Source: an uncultured Flavobacteriales bacterium (GTDB lineage: Bacteria; Bacteroidota; Bacteroidia; Flavobacteriales; Vicingaceae). Taken from it: a stretch of DNA of 5,586 nt. Both the position numbers and the translations under genes were made by a program. Every line of letters starts with the position of its first letter. Position 1 is the first letter of the stretch. Below are positions 1-5,586 of this stretch, piece after piece. The notes beneath the pieces were generated by a model. The model saw nothing but the letters and a program-made list of their open reading frames with translations, did no database searches and was not told the origin of the DNA. The stretch covers positions 1 to 5,586 of the forward strand of contig CAJXFJ010000142.1 in the NCBI GenBank assembly GCA_913052515.1, read 5' to 3'.

Positions 1-705
1 TTCAATCCCATTAAACTTCCAAAAGATTATCAATTTCCATTCAAAACTGAATTTGAAGAACGCTTTTATCAAGTAGATGATAAAACAGCTTTGAATGCAC
101 TTCTTTTCAAAACCAAAAATCCCAAAGGACTAATTTTTTATATTCATGGCAATGCTGATAATTTAAGGTATTGGGGAGATTTTGCTCCATTTTTTCTAAA
201 AAGGGGATACGATGTTTTTATGTATGACTTTAGGGGGTTTGGTAAAAGTGATGGTAACATTAAAGGAGAGCGAAATTTGCAAAGAGATGCCAAATTGCTT
301 TATCATGAAATGCTTAAAGAATATGATGAGCAGGATGTCATCATCTACGGTTTTTCAATAGGGACCGGAATAGCAGCACGACTTGGAAGTAAAAATCATC
401 CCAAAGCGTTAATTCTAGAAGCACCTTATTATAACTTCATTGAATTGGTGAAGTATCATAAAGCCTACTTACCAGCTGATTTAATTAGTAAGTACCATTT
501 TAGAACTAACCGATACCTCAAACAGGTCGCAAGTCCTTTGTATATTTTTCATGGGACAGAAGATCGAAAAGTTCCCTTTTATTTGGGTGAAAAATTAAAA
601 GGTACAAATCCCAATTTAAAGTTTATAGCGGTAAAAGGTGCAGCGCATAGCGACATGCAAAGCATGAAGAAATACCAGAAGTATATGAGCGAACTCCTAA
701 AGTAG
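1..705 (+). CDS. Alpha/beta-hydrolase family protein, 5'-truncated by the window edge
   Basis: A serine hydrolase of the alpha/beta-hydrolase fold; substrate unknown. The frame is open from base 1, so the true start lies upstream and 234 residues are visible. Counting from base 1, an oxyanion-type HG motif sits at residues 49-50 (YIHGNADN), the nucleophile elbow GFSIG places the catalytic Ser at residue 119, the acid is probably Asp188 in HGTEDRKVP, and the base is His216 in GAAHSDM. The triad is therefore complete and correctly spaced, and the enzyme should be active. The order and spacing resemble the BAAT/Hydrolase_4-like hydrolases common in Bacteroidota, which are usually about 260-270 residues, so roughly 30 N-terminal residues (perhaps a membrane anchor) are missing. 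A TTG at base 91 could be read as a start, but the family-like sequence continues upstream of it, so I reject it. The stop at 703-705 overlaps the end of convergent prfC. Esterase, lipase or peptidase activity cannot be told apart from sequence. Confidence 0.9.
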   Translation, partial: FNPIKLPKDYQFPFKTEFEERFYQVDDKTALNALLFKTKNPKGLIFYIHGNADNLRYWGDFAPFFLKRGYDVFMYDFRGFGKSDGNIKGERNLQRDAKLLYHEMLKEYDEQDVIIYGFSIGTGIAARLGSKNHPKALILEAPYYNFIELVKYHKAYLPADLISKYHFRTNRYLKQVASPLYIFHGTEDRKVPFYLGEKLKGTNPNLKFIAVKGAAHSDMQSMKKYQKYMSELLK

Positions 706-720
706 AGTTGGCTCTTTTTT
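687..720 (+). terminator. Intrinsic terminator of the hydrolase gene, inside overlapping coding ends
   Basis: The left arm at 687-696 (GAGCGAACTC) pairs with the right arm at 705-714 (GAGTTGGCTC). This gives a 10-bp stem with one internal G-G mismatch and an 8-base loop, followed directly by six T at 715-720. That is the standard form of a Rho-independent terminator for + strand transcription. The left arm lies in the last codons of the hydrolase, while the right arm and T-tract lie in the final codons of prfC on the other strand. Read from the - strand, the hairpin is not followed by a T-run, so it should stop only the hydrolase transcript. Confidence 0.75.
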
Positions 721-2295
721 AAACTCAGAAGTGAAATGAAAGCTAATATCTGGGTAATTATCTTGAGTGATTCTTAAAATACCTTGGGTTTGTGCTAGAA
801 AAACCAAATGCTTGTCTTTGTCATAAACAATGTAATTTCCTTTTAAACGCATAAACTCATCCAACTGCTCTTCATTGTCAGAAGTAAACCAACAGGCTTT
901 GTAAAAATTCATTGGATGGAAGCTAGCCGTTGCTCCATATTCATGTTCTAAACGGTATTTAATCACTTCAAACTGCAATTCTCCAACAGTACCTATGTAT
1001 TTCTTATTTCCCATTCGAGCGGTAAATAACTGAGCAACTCCCTCTTCTGTGAGCTGATTTATTCCCTTCTCCAATTGCTTGGTCTTCATTGGGTTGTCGT
1101 TTACTACTTCTTTAAATATTTCAGGTGAAAAGCTTGGAATTCCTTTAAATGTAAATTGCTCTCCTTCAGTTAAAGTGTCTCCAATTTTAAAGTTTCCAGT
1201 ATCATATAAACCAATCACATCACCAGGAAATGCTTCATCAATTAAACTCTTGTCTTTGGCCATAAATGAAGTAGGGTTGCTAAAGCGCAACTTTTTATCT
1301 TGCCTTACATGGTGAAAGAATTTGTTTCGCTCAAACTTTCCACTGCATACTCTTAAGAAGGCAATTCTATCTCTATGGTTCGGGTCTAAATTGGCGTGGA
1401 TTTTAAAAACAAAACCACTGAATTTAGTGCCATCTGCGGCTATTTCACCTTGATCTGTTTCTCTTGCTTTTGGCTTTGGAGCAATTTCAATGAATTGGTC
1501 TAACATTTCTTGAATACCAAAGTTATTTACTGCAGAACCAAAAAACACTGGTGCCAATTGTCCTTTTAAGTAGGCATCTTGATCAAATTCGTCATAAACT
1601 CCTTCAACAAGCTCAACATCATCTCGCAATTGATTGGCTTCATTACCTAACATTTCATCCAATCTATTGTCTGATAAATCACTAATCTCTATGCTTTCAG
1701 TAGCTATTTTAGTTTTTGAAGATTGAAACAAATTGACCTTCTGATGCTGAAGGTTATAAACTCCTTTAAACGTGACCCCAATACCAATGGGCCAGCTCAT
1801 TGGCCTAACTTTTATTTGAAGCTTTTCTTCTAATTCATCCAATAAATCAAAAGGGTCACGACCTTCTAAATCTAATTTATTGATGAAAACAATTACTGGA
1901 GTATCTCGCATCCGACATACTTCCATTAGTTTTTCAGTTTGCGTTTCAACCCCTTTTACACAATCAATGACTAAGATTACACTATCAACAGCAGTTAAAG
2001 TACGGTAGGTATCTTCTGCAAAGTCTTTGTGACCGGGAGTATCCAATAAGTTTATCAGCTTGTCTTTGTATTCAAATCCCATCACAGAAGTAGCAACTGA
2101 AATTCCTCTCTGTTTTTCTATTTCCATAAAATCGGAAGTAGCTGTTTTCTTGATTTTATTATTCTTTACAGCTCCTGCAGTTTGAATAGCTCCACCAAAT
2201 AACAAAAACTTTTCTGTTAATGTGGTTTTACCGGCATCGGGGTGAGAAATAATGGCAAAGGTCTTTCGCTTGTTAATTTCCTCTTTAATCTTCAT
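697..2295 (-). CDS. prfC: Peptide chain release factor 3 (RF3), translational GTPase
   Basis: RF3 is a cytoplasmic GTPase that binds the ribosome after peptide release and removes RF1 or RF2. The 532-residue product matches the usual RF3 length (E. coli 529). With the ATG at 2295 as residue 1, the P-loop is SHPDAGKTT at 17-25, switch I contains QRGIS at 62-66, switch II is DTPGH at 85-89, G4 is NKLD at 139-142, and SWPIG follows at 167-171. The SHPDAGKTT and TYRTLTAVD stretches and the SWPIG block are characteristic of RF3 rather than EF-G or Tet(M)-type proteins. Beta-barrel domain II follows (for example [20 protein letters not shown]), then the RF3-specific C-terminal domain ending near YPDISFHFT. 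About seven residues (KKEPTLL) extend past the end of E. coli RF3 as I remember it, and they overlap the hydrolase terminator. An in-frame GTG at 2302-2304 would add three residues; I prefer the ATG because no ribosome binding site favours the GTG. Confidence 0.97.
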   Translation of the reverse strand: MKIKEEINKRKTFAIISHPDAGKTTLTEKFLLFGGAIQTAGAVKNNKIKKTATSDFMEIEKQRGISVATSVMGFEYKDKLINLLDTPGHKDFAEDTYRTLTAVDSVILVIDCVKGVETQTEKLMEVCRMRDTPVIVFINKLDLEGRDPFDLLDELEEKLQIKVRPMSWPIGIGVTFKGVYNLQHQKVNLFQSSKTKIATESIEISDLSDNRLDEMLGNEANQLRDDVELVEGVYDEFDQDAYLKGQLAPVFFGSAVNNFGIQEMLDQFIEIAPKPKARETDQGEIAADGTKFSGFVFKIHANLDPNHRDRIAFLRVCSGKFERNKFFHHVRQDKKLRFSNPTSFMAKDKSLIDEAFPGDVIGLYDTGNFKIGDTLTEGEQFTFKGIPSFSPEIFKEVVNDNPMKTKQLEKGINQLTEEGVAQLFTARMGNKKYIGTVGELQFEVIKYRLEHEYGATASFHPMNFYKACWFTSDNEEQLDEFMRLKGNYIVYDKDKHLVFLAQTQGILRITQDNYPDISFHFTSEFKKEPTLL

Positions 2296-2316
2296 CTGAA
2301 ACACAATTTAAGCGGG

Positions 2317-2324
2317 CAAAGGTA
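2317..2324 (-). promoter_or_regulatory. Candidate Bacteroidota -7 promoter element for prfC
   Basis: Read on the - strand this is TACCTTTG, an exact match to the Bacteroidota -7 consensus TAnnTTTG. It lies 21 bases upstream of the preferred prfC ATG. I see no TTG/TTTG -33 box at the usual 17-23 base spacing; that position is partly occupied by a small palindrome at 2343-2355. Confidence 0.55.
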
Positions 2325-2342
2325 GTGAAATGAAGTGCGAAA

Positions 2343-2355
2343 TTGATTGAATCAA
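2343..2355. promoter_or_regulatory. 13-base perfect palindrome upstream of prfC, possible operator
   Basis: TTGATT-G-AATCAA is a perfect 6-base inverted repeat around a single central G. It ends 18 bases before the prfC -7 element, where the -33 contact would be expected, so a regulator bound here could influence prfC. Chance is a real alternative in AT-rich DNA, and no second copy stands out in the window. Confidence 0.2.
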
Positions 2356-2472
2356 GCCATCAGCTTTGTTAACCATTTTAATTAGAAGCTTGAATTCAAT
2401 TAGTTATAAAAAATTATTATCAAATCGAGAAAACAACTTTAATGAATCGCTTTTTAAACCTTTAATTCTGAC

Positions 2473-2480
2473 TACTTTTG
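2473..2480 (+). promoter_or_regulatory. Candidate Bacteroidota -7 promoter element for the helicase gene
   Basis: TACTTTTG matches TAnnTTTG exactly and ends 9 bases before the ATG at 2490. With transcription starting a few bases downstream, the leader would be only a few bases, close to leaderless. This element also supports the ATG over the in-frame TTG at 2478, which lies inside the promoter motif. No clear TTG -33 box is visible. Confidence 0.55.
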
Positions 2481-2489
2481 CAAAACCTT

Positions 2490-4028
2490 ATGAGCGACGA
2501 GAATTCCATAGACCTTACTGAAATAGCTGAAAGTGAAGAAGGAAAGGACTTATATCCCTTTCAAAATCAAGCCATAGCTCGTATATCAGATAAGCTAAAT
2601 GAACTAGACGATAATCACAACATCCTTTTCCAATTGCCTACTGGTGGAGGAAAAACGGTGATTTTCTCTGAAATAGCACGACGGTATATTAAAGCTACTC
2701 AGAAAAAGGTGCTCATTTTAACACATCGAATAGAGCTTTGCAAGCAAACTTCGGGTATGCTAACAGAGTTTGGTGTAAAGAACAAAATCATCAATAGTAA
2801 AGTAAAGTCAGTTTCCGATAAAAACGACTTTATGTGTTTTGTTGCCATGGTTGAAACCTTAAATAATCGACTACAAGATGAAAAGGTAACCATCAATAAC
2901 ATCGGATTGGTAATTATAGATGAAGCGCATTACAATAGCTTTAGAAAACTATTCAAATACTTTGAAGCGGTTAATATTTTAGGTGTTACAGCAACACCTC
3001 TAAGTTCGAGTATAAAGCTTCCGATGAATGAGAATTATCAGGAATTGGTGATTGGAGAGTCGATCTCTAACTTGGTGAATGAAGGTTATTTAGCAAAGGC
3101 AACTACATACAGTTATAATGTTCATCTGGATAGTTTAAAGGTGGGTATAAACGGTGATTATACCGTTAAGTCGTCTGAGCAATTGTACGGCAACTTTATG
3201 ATGCAAGAGAAGTTGCTGCGAGCTTATGAAGAAAAGTGCCAAGGCAAGAAAACTTTGATCTTCAACAATGGTATTTCTACTTCCTATGGCGTTTATGATA
3301 CCTTTAAAGCCGCAGGTTATGATATTCGACATTTAGATCATCATGCAGCAGAGCAGGAGCGAAGAGATATACTTCAATGGTTTAAAGAAACACCCGATGC
3401 AATTTTAACTTCGGTTGGGATTTTAACCACCGGTTTTGATGAACCAACTGTAGAAACCATTATTCTTAATCGTGCTACACGCTCTTTAGCACTGTATCAC
3501 CAAATGATTGGAAGGGGGTCTCGAATTTTACCTAACAAGAAGACTTTTACGGTAATTGATTTAGGAAACAACCTTCATCGATTTGGTTTATGGGATGATC
3601 CGGTAGATTGGTATCATATTTTCCAAGCTCCTCATCAGTATTACGATGACTTAAAGTCGGACGAGATTATTGAAAGGCAATTCATTTATGAAATGCCTGA
3701 AGAGTTAAAACAAAAATTTCCTAATTCAACGGATATTAGTTTTAATGTGGAAGAGGAGTATAAAAAAGCGATGTCCAATTTAGAGCATTCTAAAATTGTG
3801 ATTCAGAAATCGATAGACCAACACGCCGCCATGTGTATTGATAATGCAGAGGATATGTGGGATGCTCTTGATTTAGCGGACTTACTTCTCGATGATATTC
3901 AAGATCGAATCAAGCATTATTCGTATTGTACCATTAAAACCACCAAGAACTATTTGGTGTGGTTAGAGGAGGATTATTTGAGAAGATTGCGTTCTCAGAT
4001 TAGAAAGGCATTTGTTACGGCTGACTAG
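2490..4028 (+). CDS. DEAD/DEAH-box superfamily 2 helicase (ResIII/SSL2-like)
   Basis: An ATP-dependent helicase or translocase on DNA or RNA, 512 residues, probably cytoplasmic. All core SF2 motifs are visible: a Q-like YPFQNQ at 22-27, Walker A PTGGGKT at 50-56, motif Ia LTHRIEL at 77-83, Walker B DEAH at 144-147, motif III TATP at 167-170, a motif IV-like LIFNNG at 256-261, motif V TTGFDEP at 313-319, and motif VI QMIGRGSR at 338-345 with its arginine finger. The layout fits the ResIII-plus-Helicase_C architecture (COG1061 type). After VIDLGNNLHRFG (355-366), about 145 C-terminal residues are acidic and probably helical, with no domain I recognise. There is no nuclease, HsdR or methylase motif, so this is not a complete restriction subunit. 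The ATG at 2490 is preferred over the TTG at 2478, which overlaps the -7 element. It is probably cotranscribed with the gene 18 bases downstream. The biological role cannot be fixed from sequence. Confidence 0.93.
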   Translation: MSDENSIDLTEIAESEEGKDLYPFQNQAIARISDKLNELDDNHNILFQLPTGGGKTVIFSEIARRYIKATQKKVLILTHRIELCKQTSGMLTEFGVKNKIINSKVKSVSDKNDFMCFVAMVETLNNRLQDEKVTINNIGLVIIDEAHYNSFRKLFKYFEAVNILGVTATPLSSSIKLPMNENYQELVIGESISNLVNEGYLAKATTYSYNVHLDSLKVGINGDYTVKSSEQLYGNFMMQEKLLRAYEEKCQGKKTLIFNNGISTSYGVYDTFKAAGYDIRHLDHHAAEQERRDILQWFKETPDAILTSVGILTTGFDEPTVETIILNRATRSLALYHQMIGRGSRILPNKKTFTVIDLGNNLHRFGLWDDPVDWYHIFQAPHQYYDDLKSDEIIERQFIYEMPEELKQKFPNSTDISFNVEEEYKKAMSNLEHSKIVIQKSIDQHAAMCIDNAEDMWDALDLADLLLDDIQDRIKHYSYCTIKTTKNYLVWLEEDYLRRLRSQIRKAFVTAD

Positions 4029-4046
4029 CTATCAAAATTTATTGAA

Positions 4047-4565
4047 TTGAGTAAACGTAAACTCATTTCCTTTTTAAAAGATTTAGATCGCTCTGAATTG
4101 GAAGAGCAAGTGATGGATTTGTACCAACGCTTTAAAGAAGTCAAAACGTTTTATGATTTTTCCTTCAATCCTAATGAAGAGAAGTGTTGCCAAGAGGCCA
4201 AGCTAAAAATTTCTAAAGAGTATTTTCCTGAAACCCGGAGAAGAGCTAAAAAAAGACGTTCGGTCGCTCAGAAAATTTTTCAAGATCTCATACGATTAGA
4301 GTTTAATCCTGAACTGCTCGCTGACTTGATGTTATTTAATCTCGAAATTGCTCAGAGTTACACCGAAGAAAATCCCATTAAACAAGCTGCTTTCTATCCG
4401 AGTATGTTAAAATCATACAGGCATGCTATTGTCTACATTAGTGAAAATGGTTATCAAAATGAATTTGGCAAACGCCTATTGAACATAAAAGATATAGCAC
4501 ATCAACAAAATTGGCCAAATGCCAAAGGATTTGACTTAGCAATAGGGGAACTATTGAATCCTTAA
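4047..4565 (+). CDS. Small basic conserved protein, DUF6155-like, TTG start
   Basis: The product is 172 residues with no signal peptide or membrane segment, and is predicted mostly helical from its composition. It resembles small Bacteroidota proteins that I recall as DUF6155; this is from memory and the function is unknown. A strongly basic run at residues 64-71 (RRRAKKRR) follows KISKEYFP and precedes SVAQK, which could suit nucleic-acid binding, but that is inference. The start is TTG at 4047: it gives MSKRKLISFLKDL, a plausible family N-terminus, whereas the first in-frame ATG (residue 23) would remove the first helix. No Shine-Dalgarno is evident. It lies 18 bases after the helicase stop in the same reading frame, which suggests one transcript and possible translational coupling. 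Its TAA shares the bases TTAA with the stop of the convergent downstream gene. Confidence 0.8.
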   Translation: MSKRKLISFLKDLDRSELEEQVMDLYQRFKEVKTFYDFSFNPNEEKCCQEAKLKISKEYFPETRRRAKKRRSVAQKIFQDLIRLEFNPELLADLMLFNLEIAQSYTEENPIKQAAFYPSMLKSYRHAIVYISENGYQNEFGKRLLNIKDIAHQQNWPNAKGFDLAIGELLNP

Positions 4566-5284
4566 TAAAGTATCACTTTTTTGGCTTTTACGTATTGTCC
4601 GTCTTCTTCTAATTGGACAAAATAAATTCCATTTTTAAGCGAATTGATTTGAAATGTACTTGAATTTACATTTTGATCTTCAAATACTACTTGTCCGTTA
4701 GTATTCACTAATCGAATAGCGGTAATATTAGAAGGAATATTTAAGACTTGAATTCGATGATCATAGCCAAAGATTCTAACAGGATCTGCTCTTTGTTCTT
4801 CTGATATGCCAACAGTAGATTCTTGTAAAGCTCTTTGGGTAGCTGTTACCTGGTTTGAACCCTGCCAAACAATAGAAGAATCACGCGGTGAATAAACATA
4901 ATAACGAGGGGTACCACTAGCTAACCATGATCTATTGTTATCAGCAAAAGTGAAAATGTCATTCCAATTATATTGGTTTTTCCAATTTTGGGTTTCTGTA
5001 CAAGCAGGAGTAAAAGATGATTGATTGTATTTCCAAGTCATGGCTCCCCAAACTTCTACGCGTGAAGAATTTTGAGCAGCAAAGGTTTGCAGGTTCGGAG
5101 CAGAAGAACGACAAATACTACAATCAACTCCTTTATGAGCAATAATTAAGGCCTTACCAGTTCCCAATACAGTTTGAATATTCTTGGTATTTCCATTACA
5201 ATCGGTAACCATGGTATCTAAAGGTGGCTGAGCGACTAATGATACGGAAAAAAGAAGGAGACAAAAAAGGATAATATTTTTCAT
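4562..5284 (-). CDS. Secreted thioredoxin-fold protein with T9SS type A C-terminal sorting domain
   Basis: A 240-residue exported protein. It has an N-terminal Sec signal (MKN plus a hydrophobic stretch to LVA, probable cleavage after residue 18) and no lipobox. The middle part looks like a thioredoxin/redoxin fold: a CSIC (CxxC) pair at residues 55-58 after a beta-strand (ALIIAHKGVD), and a cis-Pro-like GTPRYYVY at 124-131 followed by SSIVWQG, the usual Trx-fold ending. Further cysteines are at 29 and 95. From about residue 169 to the end (IRLVNTNGQVVF, LKNGIYFVQL, KKVILY) the sequence is a typical type A T9SS sorting domain, which is normally cleaved off after outer-membrane transport. I infer an extracellular or cell-surface thiol-disulfide protein; its partner is unknown and no redox partner is visible nearby. 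The ATG at 5284 begins a proper signal peptide. It is transcribed divergently from another secreted protein. Confidence 0.88.
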   Translation of the reverse strand: MKNIILFCLLLFSVSLVAQPPLDTMVTDCNGNTKNIQTVLGTGKALIIAHKGVDCSICRSSAPNLQTFAAQNSSRVEVWGAMTWKYNQSSFTPACTETQNWKNQYNWNDIFTFADNNRSWLASGTPRYYVYSPRDSSIVWQGSNQVTATQRALQESTVGISEEQRADPVRIFGYDHRIQVLNIPSNITAIRLVNTNGQVVFEDQNVNSSTFQINSLKNGIYFVQLEEDGQYVKAKKVILY

Positions 5285-5301
5285 AGCACGTTGATTTTAA
5301 A

Positions 5302-5336
5302 CGAAGTTACACAAGAATTATTCATTTTTAATCAAA
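5302..5336 (-). promoter_or_regulatory. Candidate promoter for the secreted thioredoxin-like gene
   Basis: On the - strand, TTTG at 5336-5333 is followed after 23 bases by TAACTTCG at 5309-5302, one mismatch from TAnnTTTG. This fits the Bacteroidota -33/-7 arrangement at the long end of the accepted spacing, with 17 bases to the ATG. Confidence 0.4.
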
Positions 5337-5341
5337 CAACG

Positions 5342-5371
5342 TTTGAGCATGTCTGTTTTTGGCGACTTTCG
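5342..5371 (+). promoter_or_regulatory. Weak candidate promoter for the right-end secreted protein
   Basis: TTTG at 5342-5345 is followed after 18 bases by GACTTTCG at 5364-5371, which has two mismatches to TAnnTTTG. It ends 5 bases before the ATG at 5377. The spacing is good but the -7 match is poor. It lies beside the divergent promoter for the - strand gene. Confidence 0.3.
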
Positions 5372-5376
5372 CAGCT

Positions 5377-5586
5377 ATGAAATATCTACTTCTATTTATT
5401 GGGCTAACTGTTGGCTTACAGACTTTTTGTCAAAGTATAAAAAATAGTCCGTTTAATGGTTATTTACCTATACGTGAAAGTCCAGAGTTAAATTGGAGTT
5501 CTCCTATGATCAATTCTGAGCCTTTACTATTTGAGGCTGAACCTATATTATATTATAATTTATATAACAACTATCCTTACTACGAG
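5377..5586 (+). CDS. N-terminal part of a secreted protein, function unknown, cut by the window end
   Basis: The frame is open from the ATG at 5377 to the last base, giving 70 codons. The N-terminus MKYLLLFIGLTVGLQTFCQS has a Lys followed by a hydrophobic core, the form of a Sec signal peptide. Cleavage is likely just before the Gln at residue 19, as in many Bacteroidota secreted proteins. The single Cys at residue 18 is not in a lipobox context, so a lipoprotein is unlikely. The visible mature part is polar and rich in Pro, Asn, Glu and Tyr, ending in a Tyr/Asn-rich stretch (ILYYNLYNNYPYYE). I recognise no domain. An in-frame stop at 5344-5346 limits the upstream start; a TTG at 5359 would add six residues but is less likely than the ATG. 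A T9SS tail or other domain may lie beyond the window. Confidence 0.75.
   Translation, partial: MKYLLLFIGLTVGLQTFCQSIKNSPFNGYLPIRESPELNWSSPMINSEPLLFEAEPILYYNLYNNYPYYE

Noticed and set aside
91..705. A hydrolase gene starting at the TTG at base 91
   Set aside because: The frame is open and family-like back to base 1, so the gene is truncated by the window rather than starting at 91.
1079..1315. A + strand open frame of 78 codons
   Set aside because: It lies wholly inside prfC on the other strand, has no promoter of its own, and its translation looks like a random shadow.
697..2304. RF3 gene read as EF-G or a ribosomal-protection (tetracycline resistance) GTPase
   Set aside because: The [10 protein letters not shown]-loop, SWPIG block, 532-residue length and C-terminal domain fit RF3; the EF-G/TetM domain IV-V extension is absent.
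2699..2902. A - strand open frame of 67 codons inside the helicase gene
   Set aside because: It is antisense to the conserved helicase core between motifs Ia and II; there is no independent evidence for it.
3135..3332. A - strand open frame of 65 codons inside the helicase gene
   Set aside because: It is antisense to coding sequence, with no promoter or recognisable protein features.
4511..4525. TTGGC / GCCAA inverted repeat
   Set aside because: A 5-bp stem within coding sequence, most likely chance.
4540..4556. Hairpin CAATAG / CTATTG as a terminator
   Set aside because: The stem is only 6 AT-rich base pairs and there is no T-tract directly after it on either strand.
2490..4565. The helicase pair as a restriction or anti-phage defence system
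   Set aside because: There is no nuclease, methylase, toxin or other known defence domain, and the neighbours are housekeeping or secreted proteins. A ResIII-like core alone does not support a defence call.

Overview
The window looks like a piece of a Bacteroidota chromosome, most likely from a Flavobacteriales-type organism. The evidence is the low GC content, candidate promoters of the Bacteroidota type (TAnnTTTG -7 elements) close to start codons, the absence of obvious Shine-Dalgarno sequences, and a secreted protein that ends in a type IX secretion (T9SS) C-terminal sorting domain. There is no tRNA, rRNA, CRISPR array, insertion sequence or phage gene. Every base lies in or close to a gene, and no gene-free stretch exceeds about 200 bases.

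Layout from left to right: (1) the 3' part of an alpha/beta-hydrolase gene on the + strand, running in from outside the window; (2) prfC, peptide chain release factor 3, on the - strand. These two are convergent and overlap by 9 bases at their stop codons, and a good intrinsic terminator for the hydrolase lies inside the overlapping coding ends. (3) A divergent intergenic region of about 194 bases with a candidate -7 promoter element for each direction. (4) A + strand pair: a 512-residue superfamily 2 DEAH helicase followed after 18 bases by a small basic, probably helical protein that resembles the DUF6155 family and appears to start at TTG. (5) A - strand gene for a secreted thioredoxin-fold protein with a CxxC motif and a T9SS sorting domain; its stop codon overlaps that of the DUF6155-like gene through a shared TTAA. 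(6) A 92-base divergent promoter region and the first 70 codons of a second secreted protein on the + strand, cut by the window end.

Most of this is ordinary chromosomal content. RF3 recycles class I release factors during translation termination. The hydrolase and the two secreted proteins are probably independent functions. The part that could represent something poorly described is the helicase/DUF6155-like pair. The two genes are closely spaced, in the same reading frame and separated by a single TAG, which suggests one transcript and possibly one process; that link is inference from position only. I found no convincing new defence, mobile or RNA-based system here.
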